Shown here piece by piece: positions 53,301 to 61,648 of a stretch of DNA of 64,000 nucleotides (the stretch's first letter is position 1; each line of letters starts with the position of its first letter). A program made the translations under genes and the position numbers. The notes under the pieces are model-generated. The model did not search any database, was not told where the DNA came from, and saw only the letters and a program-made list of their open reading frames with translations. The stretch is taken from the NCBI GenBank assembly GCA_965199765.1, contig CBDATC010000002.1, forward strand, positions 434,001 to 498,000, in the 5' to 3' direction. The stretch comes from JAPOXR01 sp965199765. Lineage in GTDB: Bacteria > Pseudomonadota > Alphaproteobacteria > Rhodobacterales > Rhodobacteraceae.

Positions 53301-53809
53301 AAGACATCGACAATTCCTCCGCGAACCGAATACTCTCCCGCTTGATAAACTTTTGAAGCGCGTTCGTATCCTGTCTGATTTAGAAAGTCGGTCAGTTTTT
53401 CCAATGCGCATTGTTCGCCGACATTGATTTTAATCGAACGTTTCTGAACAAACTGTCGGGAAGGCACACGCTGCAAAATAGCATTGACCGTCGTTAAGAC
53501 AATCCTCGAACGCGCTTTCGGCTGATCCGCGAGCTGCGCAAGCGTGTCCATTCGCATTGCAATAACATCTCGGTTGGGAGAAATTCGGCTGTAAGGGGGA
53601 CAATCCCATGCGGGAAATTCCAACAATTCGGTATCAGGCGCGAAGAACTTAATCGCATCGCGGGTCACAGCCATTTGCCGGTCATCAACGGAAACATGCA
53701 GAATCGGAGTGCTCGACTCCTTGATTTTCTGCACCATAAGGAGAGCATCGTAACCGTTCGGCGCACCCGAAACTTGCAGGTGCCGATTTAACATTGGCAC
53801 TTCATTCAT
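50366..53809 (-). CDS. mfd: Transcription-repair coupling factor Mfd
   Basis: An 1147-residue SF2 translocase that removes stalled RNA polymerase at DNA lesions and recruits UvrA. Order: UvrB-like N-terminal module (FPAWDCPPYSRISPNRDV), RNA polymerase-interaction domain around VHEEHGIGRYLGLQ, helicase motifs GDVGFGKTEVAMRAAF (Walker A) and IIDEEQSFGV (DEEQ), RGRVGRSAVRAYAYI (motif VI), and the C-terminal TRCF domain. ATG 53809 gives the E. coli-like length (1148) and has AAGGCG upstream; an in-frame start at 53893 would add 28 residues. It is intact. Confidence 0.96.
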   Translation of the reverse strand: MNEVPMLNRHLQVSGAPNGYDALLMVQKIKESSTPILHVSVDDRQMAVTRDAIKFFAPDTELLEFPAWDCPPYSRISPNRDVIAMRMDTLAQLADQPKARSRIVLTTVNAILQRVPSRQFVQKRSIKINVGEQCALEKLTDFLNQTGYERASKVYQAGEYSVRGGIVDVFPAGESIPVRIDFFGDQIDGIRCFDPESQLTVNRLQDVRIGLGSEFTLDTDTIKRFRHSYRSVFGIPRDDQALYAAVSNGQTVQGLEHWLPFLQERLELIFDFLPGAQICLDHRVSRRITDRWESVNQLYSNRQAQMQPGPAYSDAYPPVNPECLYASPDEISARLNSMPVQTFVPQRLPTGYACIDAGGRAGHDFAAERVSAASSLTESLADHIRELRKSKPVILACLTEGSRQGLASMLQDAGLSISDICSFDDVGSLPDSIDLAVLNIDHGFTAPDFAVVSEQDVFGASITHRPLRRRSSEVLLAETDAFSAGDLVVHEEHGIGRYLGLQTIVVGAPHDCLALEYAGNTRLYLPVINIDLLTKFGSNEAQLDRLGAAHWQQRKARIKNRLKDIADELIKIAAKRSVQRAPILIPDGLGWESFISRFQHMETEDQVQAIADVLADLASGIPMDRLICGDVGFGKTEVAMRAAFITALAGHQVALVAPTTLLVNQHFNSFRDRFAGFPIIIKQLSRLSSTNEAAATRKMLKAGTCDIVIGTHALLAKSIGFKSLGLLIIDEEQSFGVVQKEHLKKIRGTTHVLSMTATPIPRTMQLALSGVRELSIIATPPVNRLSIRTYVAEFDPVTVRTALLHEFYRGGQSFIVVPRVKDLDFVREFLQQQVPEVTFVVAHGQMPSSEMEKRTGLFYNGSRNVLVSTTIIAAGLDIPSANTIIIMSANRFGLAQLYQIRGRVGRSAVRAYAYITYMPKVRMTDNAHQRLQVISNLDSLGAGFSLAARDLDMRGSGNLLGEAQKGHVREVGVELYHQMLEAAVNELKSSGEAHPVEQSSWAPQINLGIAAYIPEIYVEDLSIRLGLYRRMGLLRDSLEITAFAAELVDRFGKLPNETHTLLRIIAIKQLCKQAGISRLDAGKEGAAIEFLNDTFNNPTGLLSFITDQKDGAKVKGNKLIVRRKWENESERLDGLKGIVKEIARLAN

Positions 53810-53987
53810 GCGATTGCGCCTTTTTTTGTAATTCAGCTGCTCGCGTGGCTCAAAGCCACTGGTCTGTCTGTTTGACAGAATTACTGTGGTCACAAATTAC
53901 TGTCACAATCGTCAAAATTCTAGTAGGAATTGCACAGATTGGTTCCAACAATCATCGAAACCAACCGACATTCTTGAAAATTGTGAA

Positions 53988-54017
53988 TTGCAAGCTTGTG
54001 ATTAACTACGAGATAAT
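53988..54017 (+). promoter_or_regulatory. Possible hemB promoter
   Basis: In the AT-rich 335-base region between the divergent mfd and hemB starts, TTGCAA (53988-53993) and GATAAT (54012-54017) stand 18 bases apart on the + strand, about 130 bases before the hemB ATG. The match is moderate; other AT-rich hexamers are present, so this is only a candidate. Confidence 0.3.
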
Positions 54018-54144
54018 CACTGTATGATATTGTTTTAACTAATATTAATGCCAAGTGCCTGATCAGCGCAGCGGCACTCTTGTGAATTTCATGTCTTCAA
54101 AATTTTTGCTAATCCCATAAGTGCTGAAATCACTTGGTATTCTT

Positions 54145-55146
54145 ATGCAACAAACACCTCTGTCGTTTCCAGCGCATCGGGCGAGACGCCTTAGAGCGCG
54201 CGAAACAATCCGCCGGCTGGTCTGCGAGAATCGGTTGCACGCATCCGATCTGATTTGGCCGGTTTTCGTTCGGGAAGGCAAAAATGTGCGTGAGCCGATC
54301 CAAGCGATGCCCGGCGTCAAGAGAATGTCCATTGATCATGCGGTGGAAGCTGCCAAAAGGGCCGCAGGGATGGGAATATCAACAATAGCGATCTTTCCCC
54401 TCGTCGAAGCCGGCAAAAAAACTCCCGGCTGCGAAGAAGCTTGGAATCCCATGAATTTGGCGAATCGTTCGGCAGCCGCAATCCGCGACGCTGTTAACGA
54501 CATCGAAATTATGCTGGATGTCGCGTTAGACCCCTATAATTCGGATGGGCACGATGGACTCTACTGCCGCGGCGAAATTCTGAATGATGAAACGCTGGTT
54601 TGTCTGGAGAAGCAGGCGCTCAGCCATGCACAGGCAGGCGCGACGATTCTTGGTCCTTCGGACATGATGGATGGACGGATCGGCCGCATTCGCAGCGCGC
54701 TTGAGACCAATGGTTTCAAAAACACCATTCTGATGTCCTACTCCGCGAAATTCGCATCTTCATTTTATGGTCCGTTTCGGGATGCGGTTATGTCAGGCGA
54801 ATTCCTCAAAGGCGACAAAGCGACCTATCAGATCGATCCCGGGAATTCTGATGAGGCTGTTCGGATGGCTCAGCGGGATATAGCGGAAGGAGCCGACGCC
54901 GTCATGGTCAAGCCGGGTCTGCCGTATCTGGACCTTTGTTATCGAATCAGTTCACTCTGCAAAGTCCCTACGTTCGCCTATCAGGTCTCAGGCGAATATG
55001 CGATGATACAAGCAGCAGCCTCAAGCGGAGCGTTTGCGCTGGAAAAAGCTGTGCTGGAAAGTCTTCTGGCATTCAAACGGGCGGGATGTGCTGGAATATT
55101 GAGCTACTTCGCACCATTCGCGGCACAACTGCTCGCAGAAAATTAA
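54145..55146 (+). CDS. hemB: Porphobilinogen synthase (delta-aminolevulinate dehydratase)
   Basis: A 333-residue enzyme that joins two 5-aminolevulinate molecules into porphobilinogen in haem/tetrapyrrole synthesis. The Schiff-base lysines lie in SYSAKFASSFYGPFRD and VMVKPGLPYLD. The stretch DVALDPYNSDGHDG lacks the zinc-binding cysteines of the E. coli enzyme, pointing to the magnesium-type class found in alphaproteobacteria. ATG 54145 (MQQTPLSFPAHRARRLR) fits homologues; a GTG at 54121 is in frame. It lies alone, divergent from mfd. Confidence 0.96.
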   Translation: MQQTPLSFPAHRARRLRARETIRRLVCENRLHASDLIWPVFVREGKNVREPIQAMPGVKRMSIDHAVEAAKRAAGMGISTIAIFPLVEAGKKTPGCEEAWNPMNLANRSAAAIRDAVNDIEIMLDVALDPYNSDGHDGLYCRGEILNDETLVCLEKQALSHAQAGATILGPSDMMDGRIGRIRSALETNGFKNTILMSYSAKFASSFYGPFRDAVMSGEFLKGDKATYQIDPGNSDEAVRMAQRDIAEGADAVMVKPGLPYLDLCYRISSLCKVPTFAYQVSGEYAMIQAAASSGAFALEKAVLESLLAFKRAGCAGILSYFAPFAAQLLAEN

Positions 55147-55277
55147 GAGCAGAGCAGTCAATTCGGCGCCACCGGGCAAATTCATTAGTCACAATTTTGG
55201 AACGGGATGACAAGACTCATCGATTCTGGTATGGCATCAGCAAAAAGCAAAATGTCATCGAGCAAAGAGAAACAAAA

Positions 55278-55841
55278 ATGAAAAGTATGAACCGACGTCG
55301 CTTCGTCACGGCTTCCGCCGGTGCCTGTCTCTTTCCGGCTGCGGTCCAAGCAGCGGAATTAAATAGTCGGCGGCGCGAAAAAATCGACCAGATGGCCAAT
55401 TCGTCCATCTATTACATGATCCAGCAATTCCCGGACACGCAAGACTTGATTGAGAACGCCCCGGGGCTGCTAATGGTCCCTGTCATGACCCGAGGCGCAT
55501 TGCTGATCGGTGGCGCGGTCGGTGACGGTGTGCTCCGCGTGCATGGCGAAACCGTCGCGTATTACAGCGCCTTGCAATTGAATGTCGGACTTCAACTGAG
55601 CGCACAGCAATATTCACAAGCCGTATTCTTCCTGAATGAAGACGCATTGCGGCGATTCCGGGCTTCGCAAGGTTGGAAATTCGGCGCCGGCATGCGTTAT
55701 GCTGTGGTTTCTGATGTGCAAGGGTTGTCAATGGACTCGTTAACATCGCAGGTGGATGTCGCCGGTCTGACTTTCGGCGAGTCTGGATTGCATATCGGCG
55801 CGACTGTCGAAGGGACCAAATTCGCCATTCTTTCAGATTAA
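55278..55841 (+). CDS. SYLF (Ysc84-like) lipid-binding domain protein
   Basis: A 187-residue exported protein. The N-terminus MKSMNRRRFVTASAGACLFP has two arginines before a hydrophobic stretch, resembling a Tat-type or Sec signal, with cleavage likely after VQAA. The SYLF core follows: GLLMVPVMTRGALLIGGAVGDGVL, YSQAVFFLNEDALRRF, and GLTFGESGLHIGATVEGTKF. SYLF domains bind phosphoinositides in eukaryotes; in bacteria these are periplasmic proteins of unknown role. ATG 55278 has AAAGAGA upstream. Confidence 0.88.
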   Translation: MKSMNRRRFVTASAGACLFPAAVQAAELNSRRREKIDQMANSSIYYMIQQFPDTQDLIENAPGLLMVPVMTRGALLIGGAVGDGVLRVHGETVAYYSALQLNVGLQLSAQQYSQAVFFLNEDALRRFRASQGWKFGAGMRYAVVSDVQGLSMDSLTSQVDVAGLTFGESGLHIGATVEGTKFAILSD

Positions 55842-55863
55842 TGCTGTCGCCTCGACTGAATAT

Positions 55864-56736
55864 TCAGCCTAAGGCGCGCAACCGCTGAATCAAGCTGGAT
55901 GTGTCCCAGCGTCCCCCGCCGAGCTTCTGGACGTCCTTATAAAATTGGTCGACCAAAGCCGTTATCGGCAGACTGACGCCGAACTCATCCGCCGCATCCA
56001 AACATATGCCTAAATCTTTACGCATCCAATCGACGGCAAATCCAAAATCGAAAGATCCGTCCAGCATGGTTTCGTAGCGATTGTTCATTTGCCAGGATCC
56101 AGCGGCGCCCTTGCTGATCACCGAAACCACGTCCTTCCCGTCGAGACCAGCCTTTTCAGCAAAATGCAGACCCTCGGAAAGCCCTTGCACCAGACCTGCA
56201 ATGCAAATCTGATTGACCATCTTGGCAAGCTGGCCAGAGCCGGAATTTCCCAGGCGCCGGCAAATTCTTGCGTAGCAATCCATGATCGGCTCCGCGCGGG
56301 CATACGGCTCCACCCGGCCTCCGCACATAATCGAAAGAATTCCTCCTTCAGCGCCAGCCTGTCCACCGGAAACAGGAGCATCCACAAAGTCGAACCCCGC
56401 CGCCTCGGCTTCGGCGCACAATTCCCGGGTAACGGAAGCCGAAACCGTGGTGTGGTCAACAAACACCGTTCCTTTCTGCATTCCCTCAAACGCACCGTTC
56501 GTTCCGTTGCATACTTCCCGCAAATCATCGTCGTTGCCAACACACGCAAATACAAAATCGGAGCCTCTCGCCGCCTCTGCCGGGGTGGGAGCGGATTTGC
56601 CATCATGTTCGGCAACCCAATTCTCGGCACGGGACGCTGTCCGATTATAAACGGTAACGCTGTGCCCGGCAGCGGCCAAATGGCCGGCCATTGGGTATCC
56701 CATCACACCAATTCCGATAAAGCTCACATTTGCCAT
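55864..56736 (-). CDS. NAD(P)-dependent beta-hydroxyacid dehydrogenase family protein
   Basis: A 290-residue member of the 3-hydroxyisobutyrate/tartronate-semialdehyde reductase family. The N-terminal Rossmann motif is FIGIGVMGYPMAGHL; the substrate loop is VDAPVSGGQAGAEGG; the catalytic lysine lies in QLAKMVNQI. VYNRTASR after the second strand, with Arg rather than Asp/Glu, favours NADP as cofactor. The exact substrate cannot be told. It converges on the SYLF gene and diverges from the penicillin acylase gene. Confidence 0.93.
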   Translation of the reverse strand: MANVSFIGIGVMGYPMAGHLAAAGHSVTVYNRTASRAENWVAEHDGKSAPTPAEAARGSDFVFACVGNDDDLREVCNGTNGAFEGMQKGTVFVDHTTVSASVTRELCAEAEAAGFDFVDAPVSGGQAGAEGGILSIMCGGRVEPYARAEPIMDCYARICRRLGNSGSGQLAKMVNQICIAGLVQGLSEGLHFAEKAGLDGKDVVSVISKGAAGSWQMNNRYETMLDGSFDFGFAVDWMRKDLGICLDAADEFGVSLPITALVDQFYKDVQKLGGGRWDTSSLIQRLRALG

Positions 56737-56819
56737 CAGGATGCTCCGAAGTTAAATCGCTGTCGCTTCTCTAATCCAATCTTTCCGGATATTCCATCCA
56801 AATCCAATCGTGTGAACCA

Positions 56820-59267
56820 ATGCACCTAATGTTGAAATGGCTCATAAGCGCGCTGATCATCTTGAGCGGCATCGTAGTGCTGGGTTCGATCGTCATCTAC
56901 GTGCTTCTGAGAGGATCGCTTCCTGATTATTCCTCGGTGCACCGTGTTAAGGGCATTGTTGGTCCTGTCGAGATCGTCCGCGACAATTTCGCTATTCCGC
57001 ACATATTCGGCGATACGGACAAAGATGTTTTTTTTGGCCTTGGATTCGCTCATGCGCAGGATCGGCTCTGGCAAATGTCTCTTCTCCGGCGGACTGCATA
57101 TGGAAGGCTTTCCGAGGTGTTCGGAACGGTTACGTTGCGAACCGACCGGTTTATGAGAATGCTCGACATACATAAGCTGTCGGTGGATGCCCTCAAATTC
57201 CAGGATGAGGATACGCGGGCAGCGCTCGATGCTTATTCCAAGGGCGTCAATGCCTGGATGCAAATTGTTGCTGAAAGCACGCTGAACAGCGGCGCACCCG
57301 AGTTCTTGCTGTTTGATGAAGGCATGCGACCGTGGGAACCGTTCGACAGCATCGCGATTCTAAATCTCCAAGCATTGGACCTCACAGGCCATGCGCTTGA
57401 GGAAGCGCGCCGAATGCGGGCAGCTGCAAAGCTTGAACCGGATCGCCTTGCCGATCTGATGCCATTCATACCCGGAAGCGGCATCGCCGTACCTTACACT
57501 CTTGATGTGAACTCCGAATCTTCATCTGTAGCGCCGGAGAACCATTTCCCATCATTCTCGCGCTCCGGACTCAAAGGCGCTTCCAATGTATGGGCAGCGG
57601 CTCCCGCCAGGACCGCAAGTCAGGCCACTTTATTCGCCAACGATCCCCATCTTGCCTTCAGCGCTCCGTCGATCTGGATGCTTGCGCGACTGGAACTCTC
57701 ATCCGGGGGGGTTATCGGGGCAACGATACCAGGATCACCGATTGTTCCAATCGGCCGATCCGCTCAGATTGCTTGGGGTATCACCATTTCATATTTGGAT
57801 GATCAAGATCTGTATTTTGAGCAGCTCGATCCCGAAAGCGACGACCGTTATTTAACCCCGACCGGCAACAAGGAATTCGGTCGCCGGATCGATATTATTA
57901 AAATCAAGGATCAGCCGCCTGAGCAACTGGAACTCAGACGGACGGAGAATGGTCCCGTGATTTCGAACGAGTATTTCGGACTCAGTCAAATCATCCCACG
58001 CGACCATGTTGCGACGCTTGCCTTTACCCTGCTGGATCCGCAGAACACATCGATGACCGCCGGGCTGCGATTGATGAAAGCGCAAACCGTAGACGAAGCC
58101 CTGGAAGCGGGTCGGCTGCACCGGGCCCCCTCCCTGAATTTGCTGATTGCCGACCGGAATGAAATCGCCATGCAGGTGATTGGAGCCGCGCCGAGGCGGC
58201 ATATCTTCCACGATACCAAGGGTATACTGCCCTCTGAGGGCAGGAAGCTATGGAATCGCTGGCAGGGCGAGTTGAAATACGAAGAACTGCCGCGTTTCAG
58301 AAATCCAACTGACGGCCTATTGGCCAACACCAACAACAAAACTGTTGATCGGGAATTTCCGTATCATCTGACCCAATCTTGGGGAGATATCCATCGTTAC
58401 ATGCGGCTTGAGCAGCTGTTGGCTGCACAAGAAGTCCATTCTCGCAATAGTTTTGCGTCAATTCAATTGGATACGGTCTCTAATGCGGCGATTACCCTGG
58501 TTCCGCTGCTTGCCAGAAATTTATGGCATACGACCGGTGCGGCAGGACAAACTGTCGTTAATAAAGCACGGAATGCCGCTCTTGATCTACTTTCCGACTG
58601 GGACGGAGATATGGATGCCCATCAAGCTGAGCCATTGATTTATGCAGCTTGGGTGGCAGCCGTGCAGCGATTGCTGATTCAAGACGAGTTGGGAAATCTG
58701 ACTTCAGAATTTCGAAAGCCGGATCCGGTTTTCATAGAGCGTGTTTTCAAGAATATCGACGGAGCGGCTGTTTGGTGTGATATTATTCAAACCGAAGTGG
58801 TCGAAAACTGCGATGATATCGCGCTCATTGCACTTGACGAAGCCGTGTCGCAGCTGCTCGACAGCTATGGTTCTGATTTAGCGTCGTGGCAATGGGGCGA
58901 TGCTCACATGGCCATACATGATAATCCAGTCTTGACCTCAAACAGTCTTTTGTCGTGGCTATTCGACATTCGGCAGCCTGTGTCTGGAGGAGACCATACG
59001 CTGAACAACGGGGCGATGGCCACAAGTGGCGAAAATCCCTTCGCTGGATTACACGGGCCGGGATATCGGGGCATCTATGATTTCTCTGAACCCGATTCCT
59101 CACAGTTTGTAATTGCGACTGGACAAAGCGGTCACCCGCTTTCTCAGCATTTTGATGATCTCAGCCAACTCTGGAGATCAGGACAATATGCCGTGATGTC
59201 GCTTGACCCCGCCTACTCGCGGGCCAATGCAGTTGGGATCACCACGCTGGAGCCGGTTTCCCCGTGA
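56820..59267 (+). CDS. Penicillin acylase family N-terminal nucleophile hydrolase
   Basis: An 815-residue precursor of the penicillin amidase family, which cleaves amide bonds of beta-lactams or acyl-homoserine lactones after self-processing. A membrane segment or signal at residues 8-32 sends it across the inner membrane. The A-chain region has VRDNFAIPHIFGDTDKDVFF. The nucleophile is Ser255 in KGASNVWAA, following the spacer; FANDPHLAF comes just after, and the family Asn is in LLANTNNK. It looks catalytically complete. Acyl-homoserine lactone turnover is one plausible role, unproven. Confidence 0.92.
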   Translation: MHLMLKWLISALIILSGIVVLGSIVIYVLLRGSLPDYSSVHRVKGIVGPVEIVRDNFAIPHIFGDTDKDVFFGLGFAHAQDRLWQMSLLRRTAYGRLSEVFGTVTLRTDRFMRMLDIHKLSVDALKFQDEDTRAALDAYSKGVNAWMQIVAESTLNSGAPEFLLFDEGMRPWEPFDSIAILNLQALDLTGHALEEARRMRAAAKLEPDRLADLMPFIPGSGIAVPYTLDVNSESSSVAPENHFPSFSRSGLKGASNVWAAAPARTASQATLFANDPHLAFSAPSIWMLARLELSSGGVIGATIPGSPIVPIGRSAQIAWGITISYLDDQDLYFEQLDPESDDRYLTPTGNKEFGRRIDIIKIKDQPPEQLELRRTENGPVISNEYFGLSQIIPRDHVATLAFTLLDPQNTSMTAGLRLMKAQTVDEALEAGRLHRAPSLNLLIADRNEIAMQVIGAAPRRHIFHDTKGILPSEGRKLWNRWQGELKYEELPRFRNPTDGLLANTNNKTVDREFPYHLTQSWGDIHRYMRLEQLLAAQEVHSRNSFASIQLDTVSNAAITLVPLLARNLWHTTGAAGQTVVNKARNAALDLLSDWDGDMDAHQAEPLIYAAWVAAVQRLLIQDELGNLTSEFRKPDPVFIERVFKNIDGAAVWCDIIQTEVVENCDDIALIALDEAVSQLLDSYGSDLASWQWGDAHMAIHDNPVLTSNSLLSWLFDIRQPVSGGDHTLNNGAMATSGENPFAGLHGPGYRGIYDFSEPDSSQFVIATGQSGHPLSQHFDDLSQLWRSGQYAVMSLDPAYSRANAVGITTLEPVSP

Positions 59268-59287
59268 ATGAAACGGAGAAGCGTTGG

Positions 59288-59530
59288 TCAGCTGTCTTCT
59301 GACTCTGGGCGCTCCAACGAAATCGGATCAACCGGCACAATTGTCGAAATGGCATGCTTATAGACCAATTGCGAGTGTTTCTCGCGGCGAAGCAGCACAC
59401 AGTAATTGTCGAATGACTGCACATGGCCCGACAACTTGACGCCGTTTCCTAAAAACATCGTTACCGGTGCGCGCGATCTGCGGAGAACATTAAGAAAGGC
59501 GTCTTGCAAACTTGATCGTTCGACGGCCAT
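59288..59530 (-). CDS. hfq: RNA chaperone Hfq
   Basis: An 80-residue Hfq of normal alphaproteobacterial length. The Sm1 motif is GVKLSGHVQSFDNYCVLL and Sm2 is YKHAISTIVP; the proximal-face Lys and His of YKHAIS are kept. Tyr-Cys replaces the common Phe-Cys/Thr-Val in the FDNF segment. ATG 59530 has GGGGAG upstream; the longer frame to 59572 runs into the promoter. It ends 20 bases from the convergent penicillin acylase gene. hflX, which often follows hfq, is not present. Confidence 0.96.
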   Translation of the reverse strand: MAVERSSLQDAFLNVLRRSRAPVTMFLGNGVKLSGHVQSFDNYCVLLRREKHSQLVYKHAISTIVPVDPISLERPESEDS

Positions 59531-60096
59531 GGCACTGCTCCCCTGTTGGCTGCCTCTGCCATACCTTATCAAAAAAAAACCAAAAAAGTCAAGATGTCAT
59601 TTCCCGATCAAGCTGAATTATTGCATTCGTAATGGAGCGGAAGTTCGTGTTTCTTTGCCTCACGCAAATGAGAGAAAATTTGCACGCATTGGATATTGCC
59701 GATTGGTTTGAAGATACGAACAATCCGCGGTTTGGATGTGTGGTCCCGTAAACCATTGTATAACAACCGCTCAAAATCGAGCATCACGCATTCGGTGTGC
59801 GATGATGCTTTGTGCACACTGACACACCCTTCTCACTGGTGTCGATCAATCATCCTCATCGATTTTGGAATGTTGTGGACAATCAAATTCGGTTCGCAGG
59901 CGACTCTGGCCCGCAGCCTGCGCCGAAATCCATTTGGATAGGATTCGAAAGAGCAATGATGGGCATGCCGACAGACTGATGTGAAACATGCTGAACTCTC
60001 GCAGATTGGTTCTCGGCTGCCGCTGGAATGCAAGCTGCATGAACGGGTTTGTTTATCTGCAGCGTCGATCTTCGAGTGTTTGCGACCGAACCATTG
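59531..60096. other. Gap between hfq and trkH
   Basis: About 570 bases. Apart from the candidate hfq promoter, no gene is recognised. Open frames (59608-59817 on -, 59696-59941 on +) are short, lack ribosome sites and show no domain. A D-amino acid aminotransferase gene often stands in this region in related genomes; I see no trace of it. Confidence 0.45.
59565..59592 (-). promoter_or_regulatory. Possible hfq promoter
   Basis: On the - strand TTGACT (59592-59587) and GATAAG (59570-59565) are 16 bases apart, within T-rich DNA, about 35 bases before the hfq ATG. The -35 is near consensus, the -10 moderate. A monocistronic hfq transcript from here is plausible because about 570 bases separate hfq from trkH. 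Confidence 0.4.
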
Positions 60097-61623
60097 TCAC
60101 TGTCTCTTCCAAAGATCAGGATTGAAAACCGAAATCAATGCAAGCAATTCCAATCTTCCGATGACCATCGCCGTGCACAGCAATAACTTTGTCGGCACTG
60201 ACTGATCAAGCAGGTTAATATTTTCGCCAAGCACAGCAGGAACAAGCGGGCCAGTCGTCGTTAAAGCAGCGGTGGCCAGCACTGTGGCTTCCTCGAACCC
60301 AAAGCCCATTAACGTCAAACCCAAAGAAACCAAAGCCAGCAGCAGAACGAACAGCATGACGAAAACGCCGGCTAGCAAGGCGGCATTGCCTTTACCTGAG
60401 CCAGCTGACAACGTCTGCTGCGAAATCAACGAAGGAAAGGTCACACGACCTATCTCAGAAGAAACAAGGCGAATGATCTCGACAACGCGCAGCAGTTTAA
60501 TCCCACCAGCCGTTGTTGCAACGCCACCGCCGATGATCGCCGCGCCCAAAGTTGAGAGTTTCAAAAACCCGGGGGGCTGCCACTCTATGGCTGCGCTCCA
60601 GTAGATTGACTTAAAGCCGGTTGTTGTCAGGAACGACACCGTCGTGAACGCTGTTCCCCACATGCTGCGACCCAGCTCCCAAAACTGTGCCCATGATCGA
60701 ATGGCGGCGACTTCGTACCGATGAAACAGCAAGAGCAAAACCACCGAAGTCAAAATCAGTAAAAATGCAAGACCGAATTCCGAATCAAAGCCCAAATCAC
60801 GTGGTTTGAAACCCCACCGCAAAGATCCAACCAACATTCCGGATAAAGCGGCAAGCAAAGCCACTAAAACAAAGGCTTCTCCTACCACGCTGCTTGCCGC
60901 GGTCGCATACCCGCTTTCCGCTGAAATGCCGCTGGTAGACAATGTTGACATTGCCGCAATCAACGCATCGATCGGGCTGCTGCCTGCGCCAATCAGAAGC
61001 AGACACAACACGGCGGTCATCCCCGCATAAATCGCAATAACAAACCATCTGCGCACACCGGGACGCAGCTTGCTGCCGGAAATCGTAACACGTTCCGTCA
61101 AAGACCATCGGTTGGCCGACCCCGTGAGTTCAAACCCGCCGACCTGCAGTGGCGCCAGTATTTCTACGGCAGTCAGCCAGATCAATAGCCCGCCGAGCCA
61201 TGAAACCTCAGCCCGCCATAAGTTCAAACTCGCGCTTAGCGTTTCAAAATCACCGGCAAAGGACCCATCCTGACCGGCAATCACAATCCCTGCGCCGTTA
61301 GGATAAAACGACTGCAAAATTGTCAGACCGGTTGTGGTAAAGCAGGAGACCATCTCGAAATAGGAATCAAACAGACCGGCGGATGGCAAAATCGAGTAGA
61401 CCGGAACCGCGGCCACAGCAGGAAGCAAAACGAATACCGCGATCAGCTCAATCAGCCTTCTTCCCGGAGAGGCTCGCGAACTGATCTGCGTAAGAGCGAG
61501 TCCAGCCATGAAGGCAAAAACCGCCGTCAACAGACCCTGATAAAAAAATTTCTGCGCGGTTTCGTGATCGTTCTGTGTTAAACAAAAAACCGCAGGTCCC
61601 CACATGGCAAGGCCTGAAATCAA
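60097..61623 (-). CDS. trkH: TrkH family potassium uptake protein
   Basis: A roughly 508-residue potassium-transporting membrane subunit with about ten hydrophobic segments and four pore loops; filter-like segments include TTTGLTILQ, STLSTSGISAESG, LTTTGFKSIYW and ALTTTGPL. It imports K+ with TrkA, encoded immediately upstream. The listed start is TTG 61623, but the frame stays open into the end of trkA and the first membrane segment begins about 10 residues earlier, so a CTG/TTG start near 61656 is possible. Start uncertain, function firm. Confidence 0.93.
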   Translation of the reverse strand: MISGLAMWGPAVFCLTQNDHETAQKFFYQGLLTAVFAFMAGLALTQISSRASPGRRLIELIAVFVLLPAVAAVPVYSILPSAGLFDSYFEMVSCFTTTGLTILQSFYPNGAGIVIAGQDGSFAGDFETLSASLNLWRAEVSWLGGLLIWLTAVEILAPLQVGGFELTGSANRWSLTERVTISGSKLRPGVRRWFVIAIYAGMTAVLCLLLIGAGSSPIDALIAAMSTLSTSGISAESGYATAASSVVGEAFVLVALLAALSGMLVGSLRWGFKPRDLGFDSEFGLAFLLILTSVVLLLLFHRYEVAAIRSWAQFWELGRSMWGTAFTTVSFLTTTGFKSIYWSAAIEWQPPGFLKLSTLGAAIIGGGVATTAGGIKLLRVVEIIRLVSSEIGRVTFPSLISQQTLSAGSGKGNAALLAGVFVMLFVLLLALVSLGLTLMGFGFEEATVLATAALTTTGPLVPAVLGENINLLDQSVPTKLLLCTAMVIGRLELLALISVFNPDLWKRQ

Positions 61624-61648
61624 TATGCATGCGGGAAGAAGCGAAAGC